In this document: piece after piece, positions 44,212-52,808 of the stretch
Layout of the letters: each line of letters starts with the position of its first letter
Position numbering within the stretch: the stretch's first letter is position 1
Origin: Symbioplanes lichenis
Lineage (GTDB): Bacteria > Actinomycetota > Actinomycetes > Mycobacteriales > Micromonosporaceae
Direction: 5' to 3'
Length of the DNA: 64,000 nucleotides
NCBI RefSeq assembly: GCF_030709675.1
Contig: NZ_JAUZQD010000001.1
Location: 186,001 to 250,000, forward strand
The notes under the pieces: model-generated
What the model was told of the DNA's origin: nothing
Databases searched by the model: none
Seen by the model: only the letters and a program-made list of their open reading frames with translations
Translations under genes and position numbers: made by a program

Positions 44212-47124
44212 TCAGCGCACCGTGACGGTGCCGCTGTCCTTCCAGTTGGTCAGCACGCCGGTGTCGGCGTCACCGTAGACGTACGCCCGGAAGACCCACT
44301 TGGAGCCGGACTTCTGGCCGGTCCAGGTGCGGGTGTAGGTGCCGTCCTTGTTGATGATGCCCGTGCCGACGGTCACCCAGTTGTCGGTGCCGGCGGGCGC
44401 GCGCAGCACGCGGACCGCGAGGCCCCGGATCTTCGGGTCACCGGCCACGTTCACGGTCACCGCGCCCTTGCTGGACGACCGGGCCGTGATGTCCGGGTCC
44501 TCCTTCAGGTTCACCTTGATCGTGTTCGAGTCGTTGGTGCCGTCGTTGGTCTTGAACCACCAGCCGGTGGTCGTGAACTCCGGCATGAACTCGTAGGCGC
44601 CGGACGCGCTGGCGGTCGTGGTGCCCAGCTTCTCCCAGTCGGCGTCGGCGGGCGCACCCACCGGCTTGCCCCAGAGGCTGATCGAGGCGCCGTTGGCGGC
44701 CGTACCGGTGAGCCGCAGGTCACCGGCGCCCAGCCGGAAGCTGGCGGCCGACTTCAGCGTCGGCGCCCCGGCCGGCGGCTGCGTGGTGCCGTTGGCCGCG
44801 ATCGTGACGATGCCCTCGGTCACCGTCGACGTGTTGTTGACGCCGGTGCCCTTCGCGATGATCGTCTCGGCCGGCTCGGCCGTGGTGTCCGTGTTGAGCT
44901 TGAGGTCCGCGACCTTGATCGTGGAGCCGGTCGAGGCACCCCACGGGATCTCGACGACCGTGGCGCCCGGGTTGACGAAGTCGTTGTCGCTCGCGGCGAC
45001 GCTGCCCTTCGACGACCCGCCCATGAAGGTGACGATCGCCGAGGCGTCGCCCTGCCGCCAGCCGGTGAGCGTGCCGGTCACGGTGACCGTGTCGCCCTCC
45101 TTGCCGGTGACGCTGTTGACTTCCAGGTCCGGCACGGCGTCGTCGTTCTGGATGACGGCCTTGGCGGTCTTGGCGGTCGCCGCGGCCAGGAAGCTGGCAC
45201 CGGCGGCGCCGGCGTCCGGCGTGACCTTCAGCGGCAGGGTCTCGTCGGGCTCGTTGACCGTGTCGCCGTTCACCAGCACGACCGGGTAGGCGCTCATGCC
45301 CTCGGCCGGGATGGTGATCGAGTTGAAGTTCAGCAGGGTGTAGTCGTGACCGCCCGGGAGGTCGGTCATGCCGTTCTGCCCGATCGCGCCGGCGGCGGCC
45401 AGGTCACCGGTGGTGACCGAGCTGTCGACCGCGACCGTGACGGAGATCGGGTGGTCCGACGGGTTGCTCAGCGAGACGGGCATGAGCCACGCGGCGGCCT
45501 CGTTGCCCTCCTTGGCCACCTTGTCCGCGAAGACCAGGGTCGGCGTGGCGTCGTCGTCCGTGATCTTCACGGTCCGGTTGGCGCCCGGGTCGCTCAGGTT
45601 GACGGTCTGGGCGTAGGCGGAGTCCACGTCCAGCTTGAGGTTGAAGGTCTCGCCGTCGGTCGCGACCGGGCTCGCGCCGCTGCCCTCGTCGATCTTGTCG
45701 CCGAGGATGTCGACCTGGAAGGTCTGCGTGGTGACGCCCGGCGCGAAGGTCAGGGTGCCGGTGGCGTCGACGTAGTCCTTGCCCGGCAGCGCGTAGGTCA
45801 GGCCCGAGCCCGCCGTCTGGGTCGACCACTTGACCTGGACGGTCTGGGTCGACGCCGTGCTCAGCGTGGCGGTGAAGGTGGCGGACTGCTTGCCCGAGTC
45901 GCCCTCGGTGACCGAGGTCGGCGTGATGGTCACCTTCGGCGCGTCGGCGCCCTGGGTGATCGTGGCGGTCGCCTTGTTGTTCGTGCCGCTGATCGTGGCG
46001 TTGACCGGGTTGCGCAGCGTGACGTCGAAGTACTCGTCCGGCTCGCTGAGGCTGTCCTTCAGCGTGCTGACGGCGATCGAGCCCGTCGTCTGCAGGGCCG
46101 GGATGGTCACCGTCCGGGCGGTCGGGTAGGTGAAGTCCGAGCCGGCGGTGGCCTGGTTGCTCTGGCCGGCCGTGGCCGCCGCGTCCCAGTCGACCGAGGT
46201 GGCCCGCTCGGAGCCGTGGTCGAGGCCGAGGCTGAAGTTGACCGTGCTGCCCTCGTTGACGTTGCCGCCACCGGTGATCGACACGACCGGCGCCGACTGG
46301 GCGTCGCGGATGTTGACCGTGGTCGAGCCGGCCGCCGTCGACGCCGCCTGGACGGTGCCGGCCGACGTGCCGTTGACCGTGAACGACTCGATGTCCGCCG
46401 TGTCGTAGACGGTGTCCTTGGTGATGCTCACCGTCGCGGTGCCGGTGGTCTGGCCCGCGGCGACGGTCAGGGTGCCGTTGGTCAGGGCGGTGTAGTCCGT
46501 GCCCGCCTTGGCCGTGCCGTCCACCGTGTTCAGCGTGATGACCGTGGCGGCGCCGGCGACCGGGCGGTTCAGCGTCGCCGTGATCGTCGCGGTCGGCGTG
46601 GCCGAGGACTCGAGCACCGGGTCCGGGGTCGCGGACAGCGTGTAGGTCGGGACCGCGTCGCCGTCGTTGAGGGTGACGGATGCCACGCCATAGTTGGTGG
46701 CGTCCACCTCACCACGCATGGTGATGGTCTCGGCGCCCTCGTACGTGTTGTCGGCGATCGTGGTGACCGTGACGGTGGCCGACGAGCCGGCCGCCACCGT
46801 GACCGGCGAGGTCGGGGTGAAAGTGAAGTCCGCCGGGTTGGCCGCGGTGCCGCCGGTCCAGGTCAGGGCGACGCTGTGGGAGTTCGTGTCGGCGTTGGCG
46901 ATGGTGAAGGTGACCGTGCCACCCTCAGTGACGCTGGCAGCGCCCGCGGTCACGGTGATGTAGCCGTGCGTGTCGGCCATGGCGGGCGACGAGAGCAGGA
47001 CGGTCGGCACCAGGCCGATGACGCCGGCGACTGCGGCCGAGAGGATCGTCTTGGCCGACTTCGGGCCACGCAGCGCGAACGGCACCGAGCCGCTCTTGCT
47101 GGCGTGGGCTGGCTTGTAGCGCAT
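44212..47124 (-). CDS. Large secreted Calx-beta-repeat surface protein
   Basis: This is a 970-residue exported protein. A long basic leader and hydrophobic core (ILSAAVAGVIGLVPTVLLSS, cut near AMA) form the signal peptide. The body is a chain of beta-sandwich repeats of the Calx-beta type, shown by recurring VTEGGTVTFTI, NTYEGAETIT, SVTEGDSGKQ, EPDETLPLKV and ITDDDATPTL motifs, with acidic clusters suited to calcium. The C-terminal 200 residues are Ig/fibronectin-like. No LPXTG or membrane anchor is seen. AAGGAG precedes ATG 47124. A c-di-GMP-I riboswitch in its leader suggests an adhesin or matrix protein controlled by the second messenger. Confidence 0.9.
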   Translation of the reverse strand: MRYKPAHASKSGSVPFALRGPKSAKTILSAAVAGVIGLVPTVLLSSPAMADTHGYITVTAGAASVTEGGTVTFTIANADTNSHSVALTWTGGTAANPADFTFTPTSPVTVAAGSSATVTVTTIADNTYEGAETITMRGEVDATNYGVASVTLNDGDAVPTYTLSATPDPVLESSATPTATITATLNRPVAGAATVITLNTVDGTAKAGTDYTALTNGTLTVAAGQTTGTATVSITKDTVYDTADIESFTVNGTSAGTVQAASTAAGSTTVNIRDAQSAPVVSITGGGNVNEGSTVNFSLGLDHGSERATSVDWDAAATAGQSNQATAGSDFTYPTARTVTIPALQTTGSIAVSTLKDSLSEPDEYFDVTLRNPVNATISGTNNKATATITQGADAPKVTITPTSVTEGDSGKQSATFTATLSTASTQTVQVKWSTQTAGSGLTYALPGKDYVDATGTLTFAPGVTTQTFQVDILGDKIDEGSGASPVATDGETFNLKLDVDSAYAQTVNLSDPGANRTVKITDDDATPTLVFADKVAKEGNEAAAWLMPVSLSNPSDHPISVTVAVDSSVTTGDLAAAGAIGQNGMTDLPGGHDYTLLNFNSITIPAEGMSAYPVVLVNGDTVNEPDETLPLKVTPDAGAAGASFLAAATAKTAKAVIQNDDAVPDLEVNSVTGKEGDTVTVTGTLTGWRQGDASAIVTFMGGSSKGSVAASDNDFVNPGATVVEIPWGASTGSTIKVADLKLNTDTTAEPAETIIAKGTGVNNTSTVTEGIVTIAANGTTQPPAGAPTLKSAASFRLGAGDLRLTGTAANGASISLWGKPVGAPADADWEKLGTTTASASGAYEFMPEFTTTGWWFKTNDGTNDSNTIKVNLKEDPDITARSSSKGAVTVNVAGDPKIRGLAVRVLRAPAGTDNWVTVGTGIINKDGTYTRTWTGQKSGSKWVFRAYVYGDADTGVLTNWKDSGTVTVR

Positions 47125-47141
47125 GTGTTTCTGTCTCCTTC

Positions 47142-47208
47142 GGCGGCTGGGCCGCCTCCCGCTCGGGAGGTCCCTGGCTTTGCGTCCCCGCCTTGCGACG
47201 GGTTTGCC
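47142..47208 (-). ncRNA. c-di-GMP-I (GEMM) riboswitch in the Calx-beta leader
   Basis: On the minus strand, 47208-47176 reads GGCAAACC, a 6-bp stem capped by a GCAA tetraloop, then GGGACGCAAAGCC. This is the conserved P1 core of GEMM riboswitches. A second helix follows at 47174-47149 (GGG-A-CCTCCC, loop, GGGAGG-CGG-CCC). An alternative hairpin GGCGGC-CCA-GCCGCC (47156-47142) overlaps the 3' arm of that helix and ends two bases before the AAGGAG ribosome-binding site (47140-47134). This looks like a switch between ligand-bound fold and translation control. The motif match is direct; the response direction is not known. Confidence 0.85.
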
Positions 47209-47508
47209 TTTCTCGGTGCCGCACGCGACGGCTGATGGAGCATCGGCCGTGAGGCCGGAATCGGCGGCGCACACCGGCAAGCGCGGGGGAAACCTGCACC
47301 TGGGAACTGCGCCGCTCGTACTGTAACCACGGAAATATTGGCATGTGCGGGAATTGGACTTTTAGTCCGAACGGCCATGTCCGGCCCGATTCGTGACCGA
47401 CGGATCGGTACTTCGCCGACCTTAAAAACAAGCTCGGAGCAAACTCGTTTCCCTGACATTCGCCCGGTGGCCAGACACTGGACGGATACGACTGATGCTG
47501 TATTGAGC
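47209..47508. other. Divergent promoter region between the riboswitch and alkaline phosphatase gene
   Basis: About 300 bp without a gene. It should hold the promoter of the riboswitch transcript (minus strand, AT-richer stretch GGAAATATTGG at 47330-47340) and of the phosphatase gene (plus strand, CTTAAAAACAAG at 47421-47432). A candidate PhoP box is listed separately. Confidence 0.5.
47447..47468 (+). promoter_or_regulatory. Possible PhoP (PHO) box upstream of alkaline phosphatase
   Basis: GTTTCCCTGAC and ATTCGCCCGGT are two adjacent 11-bp units that partly resemble the actinobacterial PHO direct repeat (GTTCACCCGGC-like). They lie 41 bp upstream of the phosphatase start. Phosphate control is expected for this gene, but the match is imperfect. 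Confidence 0.3.
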
Positions 47509-48855
47509 ATGAATGCAACTCGTCTCCTCAGCGGCCTCGCCGCGGCGGCGATCGTGGTGACTGTGCCCACGGTCGCGCTCGCCGGCGACTCGCACCCGGA
47601 CAAGACGCAGGCCGCGAAGCACGCGATCCAGGGCGGCAAGGCCCGCAACGTGATCCTGCTCATCGGCGACGGCATGGGCGACAGTGAGATCACCATCGCC
47701 CGCAACTACCAGGTCGGCGCGAACGGCCGGCTCAACATGGACAAGCTGCCGCTGACCGGCGCCTACACCACGTACGCCGTGCAGAAGGAGAACCCGGCGC
47801 TGCCCGAGTACGTCACCGACTCGGCGGCCTCCGGCACCGGCTGGGCGACCGGCCACAAGACCTACAACGGCGCCATCTCGGTCACCCCGGACGAGAAGCC
47901 GGTGCCGACGATCCTCGAGCTCGCCAAGAAGGCCGGCTACCGTACGGGCGACGTCACCACCGCCGAGCTGCAAGACGCGACGCCGGCCGTGCTCGGCTCG
48001 CACGTCGTGAACCGGGACTGCAAGGGCCCCGACGCGATGGCCACCTGCGCGGTCAACGACAAGGTCAACGGCGGCGCCGGCTCGATCGCCGAGCAGCTCG
48101 TGCAGACCAAGCCGGACGTCCTGCTGGGCGGCGGCAAGCAGTACTTCGACCAGACCGTCAAGGCCGGCAAGTACAAGGGCAAGACCGTCACGCAGCAGGC
48201 GCAGGCCAACGGCTACCAGGTCGTCACCGACGCGGCCGGGCTGGCCAAGGCGAGCGGCAAGCAGCCGATCCTCGGCGCCTTCGCCAAGAACAACATGGAC
48301 CTGGAGTGGGTGGGCCCGACCCCGACCCGCACCGGCACCGCCCCGGCCACGTGCGCGACCAACACGGCCCGCACCGCCACCCAGCCACACCTGGTCGACA
48401 TGGCCACCAAGGCGATCGACGTGCTGGACAAGCAGACCCGCGGCTCCCGCAAGGGCTTCTTCCTGCAGATCGAGGGCGCCTCGATCGACAAGCAGGACCA
48501 CGCCGCCAACCCGTGCGGCCAGATCGGTGAGACCGTCGGCTTCGACGCCGCGATCAAAAAGGTCCTCGAGTACCAGAAGTCGCACCCCGACACCCTGGTC
48601 GTCGTGACCGCCGACCACGGCCACACCAGCCAGATCGTCGAGACGGCGACGCTGGGCTACACCGCCACGCTGATCACGCACGACAAGGCGAACATGACGA
48701 TCAGCTATGCGACGTCGGAGATCACCGGCTCGCAGCAGCACACCGGCACCGAAGTCCGGATCGCCGCCGGGGGCCCGCAGGCCGCCAACGTCCTGGGGGT
48801 CACGAACCAGACCGACCTCTTCTTCACGATGAAGCGCGCGCTCGCTATCTCCTGA
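47509..48855 (+). CDS. phoA: Secreted alkaline phosphatase (PhoA family)
   Basis: This is a 448-residue exported phosphomonoesterase. The signal peptide is 1-25 (LLSGLAAAAIVVTVPTVALA). Metal ligand Asp54 is in LLIGDGMGDSE and the phosphorylated nucleophile Ser105 in YVTDSAASGTGWATGHKT. Later ligands are in EGASIDKQDHAANP, VVTADHGHTSQI and QQHTGTEV. It releases phosphate from organic esters outside the cell. The ATG at 47509 begins the signal peptide; the frame is open further upstream, and there is no strong ribosome-binding site. The stop overlaps the convergent ferredoxin gene by 11 bp. Confidence 0.93.
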   Translation: MNATRLLSGLAAAAIVVTVPTVALAGDSHPDKTQAAKHAIQGGKARNVILLIGDGMGDSEITIARNYQVGANGRLNMDKLPLTGAYTTYAVQKENPALPEYVTDSAASGTGWATGHKTYNGAISVTPDEKPVPTILELAKKAGYRTGDVTTAELQDATPAVLGSHVVNRDCKGPDAMATCAVNDKVNGGAGSIAEQLVQTKPDVLLGGGKQYFDQTVKAGKYKGKTVTQQAQANGYQVVTDAAGLAKASGKQPILGAFAKNNMDLEWVGPTPTRTGTAPATCATNTARTATQPHLVDMATKAIDVLDKQTRGSRKGFFLQIEGASIDKQDHAANPCGQIGETVGFDAAIKKVLEYQKSHPDTLVVVTADHGHTSQIVETATLGYTATLITHDKANMTISYATSEITGSQQHTGTEVRIAAGGPQAANVLGVTNQTDLFFTMKRALAIS

Positions 48856-49039
48856 GCAGGTGCAGCGCCAGGGCCGGGCAGCGATCGACTGCCCGGCCCG
48901 CTGCCTTCTCCAGCCGCGGAGACACCTCGTCGGTACGGACCACCGGGTATCCCCATTCGTCCTCGGTGATCAGCTCGGGCAGCAGCTCCGCGCACAGGCC
49001 GCGGCCGTCGCAAGCGGTCCAGTCGACGTGCAGTCTCAT
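48845..49039 (-). CDS. Ferredoxin (3Fe-4S or incomplete 4Fe-4S type)
   Basis: This is a 64-residue ferredoxin of the kind found with actinobacterial P450 systems. Visible cysteines are Cys10 and Cys16 (ACDGRGLCAELLPEL) and one near 54 (DRCPALAL), so one ligand of a 4Fe-4S cluster is missing; this is usual for the 3Fe-4S group. It is the last gene of a tightly overlapping operon; its ATG overlaps the NuoF-like stop (ATGA). It should pass electrons to or from the NuoF-like flavoprotein. Confidence 0.9.
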   Translation of the reverse strand: MRLHVDWTACDGRGLCAELLPELITEDEWGYPVVRTDEVSPRLEKAAGRAVDRCPALALHLLRR

Positions 49040-50160
49040 CGCGCTCCTCCGGCCAGACACTCTCCGTGCAGATGGGCGGTCACGTCCGCCGCGAAGGCGC
49101 GCATGGCGCTTCGCACGAGACGAACAGTGCCGTCCGGATGCCGGCACGCGCCCCGCCCCTGCACCAGGGCCGACAGTCGCGTCACCTCGTCCACCAGTCC
49201 CGGCCGGGCGCGCCGGGCAGCCAGATCGGCCAGCGTCGTGGCGATGCGCGGCAACCCGTTGACGCACGGACCGCACTGCCCGGCGACCTGCCCCGCCAGA
49301 CAGCCGGCGATGCTCGCGGTCTCGGCCAGCCCGCACGCGGAGGACGGCAGGGCGAGGACGACCCCCGCGCCCGGCGACGACCCGTACGCCCCCAGCGCCG
49401 CCCGGCTCACCGGAAGCTCCGGCCACGCGGGCACCCAGCCGCCGTGGTAGCCGCCGACCAGCACCGCCTGCACCGGCTGCACCGGGCCCCCGGCCGCGTC
49501 GACGAGGTCGCCCAGGCGGACGCCGTACCCGGCCTCGACGACCCCCGGCGCCGCGACCGCCCCGCCGACCGTGGCCAGGAACGTGCCCGGCTCGTCCGGG
49601 GTGCCCGCCGACCGGAACCACTGCGGCCCGTGCCGGACGATCAGCGCGATGTGGGCGAGCGTCTCGACGTTCTGCACGAGCGTCGGGGCCCCGCCGAGGC
49701 CGGCTTGCGTAATCCGGATCCGCTTGTCCGACGGTACGGGCGCCCGCCCGGCCAGCGCGTTCACGACCGCCGACTCCTCCCCCGCCACGAACGCGTCCGG
49801 CGCGACCGTCATCGGAATGCCCACCGTGAGGGCTCGGAGCGCGGGGTGGACGTACAGGTGCGTGGCCGTCGCCCCGAGAGCCCGGGCGACGATCCGCAGG
49901 CCGTCGAGGACGAGCTGCGGCTGGTACGTGAGCAGCGCCCGGTCCTTGCCACTGAGCGGCTCACCCTCGGCGCCGTTGCCGACGACGACGGGCGGGCGAC
50001 CGGCATCGGCTACGGCTTCGAGCTTTCGCCAGGCCGGGAACCCGGCGCCGCCCCGGCCGGTCAAGCCGGCCTCTCGGAGCAACGCGACGAGTTGCGTAGC
50101 GGTCGGTTGGGCGAACGGCGAGTCGTCCCCGGCCAGCAGCCGGCGTTCCATGGTGATCAT
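49036..50160 (-). CDS. NuoF-like NADH:acceptor oxidoreductase subunit
   Basis: This is a 374-residue homologue of the complex I 51-kDa subunit. It shows the FMN/NADH motif GLTGRGGAGFPAWRKL, NGAEGEP, YVHPALRAL, FVAGEESAVVNALAGRAPVP and TLVQNVETLAHIALI, an SLBB-like segment, and a C-terminal cluster region (QCGPCVNGLPRI with a further Cys in GACRHPDG). It is shorter and more divergent than NuoF and stands outside any nuo operon. GGAGGAG lies 6 nt before ATG 50160, which overlaps the preceding stop. It likely carries NAD(P)H electrons into a short chain with the ferredoxin and the membrane haem protein. Confidence 0.88.
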   Translation of the reverse strand: MITMERRLLAGDDSPFAQPTATQLVALLREAGLTGRGGAGFPAWRKLEAVADAGRPPVVVGNGAEGEPLSGKDRALLTYQPQLVLDGLRIVARALGATATHLYVHPALRALTVGIPMTVAPDAFVAGEESAVVNALAGRAPVPSDKRIRITQAGLGGAPTLVQNVETLAHIALIVRHGPQWFRSAGTPDEPGTFLATVGGAVAAPGVVEAGYGVRLGDLVDAAGGPVQPVQAVLVGGYHGGWVPAWPELPVSRAALGAYGSSPGAGVVLALPSSACGLAETASIAGCLAGQVAGQCGPCVNGLPRIATTLADLAARRARPGLVDEVTRLSALVQGRGACRHPDGTVRLVRSAMRAFAADVTAHLHGECLAGGAR

Positions 50161-50732
50161 CGAGCCTCCTCCAGCACGGGGCGCTTGCGGGGAACCCGGT
50201 CCGGGAAGCGTTCGAACCCGGGCGACAGCCGCCAGGCGACGGCGGCCGCCACGAGCGCGGCGCAGAGGACGGCGACCGTCCGGAGCCACCAGGTCGTGCC
50301 GTCCGTGCCGGTCTGCCAGCCGTGGAGCAGGGCCACCGGCCAGCACAGGTACGCGAGCCAGTGCACCGCCCGCCACGCCCGCGCCCCGATGCGGTGCCGC
50401 AGCAGGCTGGTCACCACGACGGCGAGCAGGAGGTCGAGACCGAGGGTGCCGAGCCCGAGCCAGAACGGCCGGTACTCCCCCGCGAACGGCACGACCAGAT
50501 CGACGAGACGCAGCTGCGCGTACGGATCGAAGTACAGGCTCACCACGTGTCCGAGCAGGAAGACGACGGCGAGCAGCGCGGCGTTGCGGTGCACCAGGTT
50601 GACCGCGAAGCGGGGCAGCCCGAAGGCCGTACGCCCGGATCGTGCCCCGACGCCCAGCGCGACCACGACGGACAGCAGCACGAGCGCGACCAGCCCGGTC
50701 CCCCGCCCGAAGTACCAGAGCGCGTCCGTCAT
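50157..50732 (-). CDS. Ferric-reductase-like transmembrane haem protein
   Basis: This is a 191-residue membrane protein with about five or six helices and pairs of histidines positioned for two haems: LVHRNAALLAVVFLLGHVVS and AVHWLAYLCWPVALLHGW. It matches the ferric-reductase-like transmembrane (MsrQ/FRE) fold without flavin domains. Such proteins carry electrons across the membrane. Its ATG and stop overlap the neighbours (ATGA on both sides). Confidence 0.9.
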   Translation of the reverse strand: MTDALWYFGRGTGLVALVLLSVVVALGVGARSGRTAFGLPRFAVNLVHRNAALLAVVFLLGHVVSLYFDPYAQLRLVDLVVPFAGEYRPFWLGLGTLGLDLLLAVVVTSLLRHRIGARAWRAVHWLAYLCWPVALLHGWQTGTDGTTWWLRTVAVLCAALVAAAVAWRLSPGFERFPDRVPRKRPVLEEAR

Positions 50733-51634
50733 GCCGGCCACCCGCCCCGGCGCAGGACGTCGAGCGCCGGCGTCACCAGGCGCGCCGGGGCCCGGCCGAG
50801 CAGATCGGCGGCGCCGTGACCGAGGACGACGGCGGCGGTGGAGAGCGTGTTCGCGTGCAGGCAGGAGAAGGCGGCGACCGAGACCGTACGCCACACCGGG
50901 CGCGCCGGACGGCCGGTACGCGGGTCGAGGATGTGGTGCAGAGACCTCCCCCAGGTACGCGCGGCCGTGCTCGACGAGGCGAGCGCGGTCCCCGCCGGGA
51001 GCCGCACGACGCAGCTCGGATCGCCGGGCCGGTCCTGGACCAGCACGCGCCAGCCGCCCTCCGGAGCCGGGCCCGCCGTGGCGATGTCCCCGCCGAGCGC
51101 GACCAGCACGCCCACGCCCAGCCGCTCGGCCACCCTCGCGGCGGCCCGGTCGGCGGTGAGGGCCTTGGCGGTCGCTCCGAGATCGAGCAAAATCCCGTCC
51201 GGTACGACCAGCGTGTCCGACGTCAGTGTGACCGCCCGCCAGTCCGGGGCCGGGAAGACCCGTACGGCCGGAGCGACCCGGCGTCCCGTGATCGCGGCGA
51301 AGTCGCGGTCGTAGCCGAGCCCGCACAACGCCGCGCCCACGGTCGGGTCGACGGCGCCGCCGGTCTGCCGCGCCGCGTCGAGGGCGGCGCCGACCAGCTC
51401 GGCCAGCAACGGGCTGACGGGCACCGGGCGGCCGTGGGCCCGGCCGGCGCGCCGCAGCTCCGAGTCCTCCCGGAACCGGCTGCACGCCGCGTCGACGGCG
51501 GCCAGCTCGGCCCGGACCAGCGCGGCCGCCGCGGGCACGGCGCCCGGGTCGGTGACGACGATCCGGGCTGTGGTGCCCCAGACCGGCCACTGTGCGGTGT
51601 CGGCGCCGACCGGCAGGGTCTCGACGAGCGGCAT
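50729..51634 (-). CDS. apbE: ApbE-family FMN transferase
   Basis: This is a 301-residue ApbE-type flavin transferase, which attaches FMN covalently to Thr/Ser of exported redox proteins. It shows VWGTTARIVV, ACSRFREDSELRRA, GGAVDPTVGAAL, ILLDLGATAKALTADRAAA, LVALGGDIATAG and HHILDPRTGRPA. No signal peptide is obvious. Start ATG 51634 (or GTG 51637) overlaps the stop of the small secreted protein gene. No exported FMN-binding protein with the usual acceptor motif is in the window, so its target may lie elsewhere or be the neighbouring small protein. Confidence 0.93.
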   Translation of the reverse strand: MPLVETLPVGADTAQWPVWGTTARIVVTDPGAVPAAAALVRAELAAVDAACSRFREDSELRRAGRAHGRPVPVSPLLAELVGAALDAARQTGGAVDPTVGAALCGLGYDRDFAAITGRRVAPAVRVFPAPDWRAVTLTSDTLVVPDGILLDLGATAKALTADRAAARVAERLGVGVLVALGGDIATAGPAPEGGWRVLVQDRPGDPSCVVRLPAGTALASSSTAARTWGRSLHHILDPRTGRPARPVWRTVSVAAFSCLHANTLSTAAVVLGHGAADLLGRAPARLVTPALDVLRRGGWPA

Positions 51635-51873
51635 CACGACCCCCCGGTGGTGGCCTGGCCGGAGTCGCCACTGCCGCCGCCGGAGAGCTGCGGCCAGTCG
51701 CTGGTGGTAGTGCCGCTGTCCGAAGAGCCGCTGCCGGCCTCGGTGGTCGTGGAAATCTCGTCGGCGGAGCTCGCGTGCGCCGCCACGCCGACCGCCAGCG
51801 TCCCGGCCACGCTCGCGGCGACCAGCGCTCCGGTGATCGCCGTGGTGCGGCGCAGGGCCTTGTCCCGGTCCAT
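51634..51873 (-). CDS. Small membrane-anchored or secreted Ser/Thr/Gly-rich protein
   Basis: This is a 79-residue protein with a basic N-terminus (MDRDKALRRTTAITGALVAA), one hydrophobic segment ending in a possible cleavage site (AAHA), and about 45 residues rich in Ser, Thr, Gly and Asp with one Trp. ATG 51873 has GAGGGGG about 7 nt upstream; an ATG at 51912 is an alternative. It heads the ApbE operon and is translationally coupled to it. It could be the flavinylated partner or an external electron carrier scaffold; no motif proves this. Confidence 0.7.
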   Translation of the reverse strand: MDRDKALRRTTAITGALVAASVAGTLAVGVAAHASSADEISTTTEAGSGSSDSGTTTSDWPQLSGGGSGDSGQATTGGS

Positions 51874-51995
51874 CGAATCGTCCCCCTCGTTTGTTGACGA
51901 CTCAATCAACATGCCGCAGCGACTTCGCCCCGCCCTGTGGCGCGCCTGCGCATCTGCTGTGAAGGGCCGGCCCGCGGCTCAGACCAGGTCTTCGT

Positions 51996-52808
51996 TCACG
52001 ACTCGCCGCGATCGGACCAGCGAAACGTGACCAGGCAGAGCAGCAGTCCGAGCACACACCAGGCGCCGAGCACCAGGGCCGTCCGGCCGAGCTCCCAGCT
52101 GCCCGCCGCCTCGGAGCCGGCGGCGGTGTCCGGCAGGAACACCGACCGGAAGCCCTGGGCCATCCACTTCACCGGGAAGACCGACGCCAGCGTGATCATC
52201 CAGCCCGGCAGCTGATCGATCGGGTTGATGAACACGCCGGAGAGGAACTGCAGCGCCACGACCGGGACATTCAAGATCGCCCCCGCCGTACGCGCGTGGC
52301 GCACCAGGGCACTCGCGGCGATGCCCAGCAGGCCGCAGGCGACGACTGACAGCACGAACAGCCAGCCGAACGTCAGCCACGAGCCGGCGTCGGCGGGCAG
52401 CGGCATGCCGAAGACGAGCACCCCGCACGCGAGCAGCACGAGAACCTCGGCGGCGCTGAGGACGGCGACCAGGAGCAGCTTGCCCAGGAAGTACGCCGGG
52501 GCGGTCACCGGTGTCCCGCGCAACCGCTTGAGGGTGCCGTCCTCCCGGTCCATGGCCAGCCCGGCGCCCATCGTCACGAACGACGTCGACACCAGCCCGT
52601 ACGCGATCATGCTGGCCGTGAAGACCCGGGCCGCACCCACGCCGTCGCCGTCGTCCCCGCCGAAGATGGATCCGAAGAGCAGGAGCAGCAGTGCGGGGAA
52701 GAAGAACGTGAAGACCAGGGCCGTACGGTCCCGGACGAACTGCAGAATCTCGATCCCGCCTCGCCGCAAACCGAGCCGGACCGGGCCGGGCAAAATGTCC
52801 ACGCTCAT
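51996..52808 (-). CDS. ABC-2 type exporter permease
   Basis: This is a 270-residue, six-helix ABC-2 permease (LVFTFFFPALLLLLFGSIFG, MDREDGTLKRLRGTPVT, FLSGVFINPIDQLPGWM), typical of DrrB-like drug or lipid exporters. The start overlaps the stop of its ATPase partner (ATGA). Substrate unknown. Confidence 0.92.
   Translation of the reverse strand: MSVDILPGPVRLGLRRGGIEILQFVRDRTALVFTFFFPALLLLLFGSIFGGDDGDGVGAARVFTASMIAYGLVSTSFVTMGAGLAMDREDGTLKRLRGTPVTAPAYFLGKLLLVAVLSAAEVLVLLACGVLVFGMPLPADAGSWLTFGWLFVLSVVACGLLGIAASALVRHARTAGAILNVPVVALQFLSGVFINPIDQLPGWMITLASVFPVKWMAQGFRSVFLPDTAAGSEAAGSWELGRTALVLGAWCVLGLLLCLVTFRWSDRGES

Noticed and set aside
49036..50160. Complex I subunit nuoF
   Set aside because: No other nuo genes are present, the protein is shorter and divergent, and it is embedded in an ApbE/haem operon.
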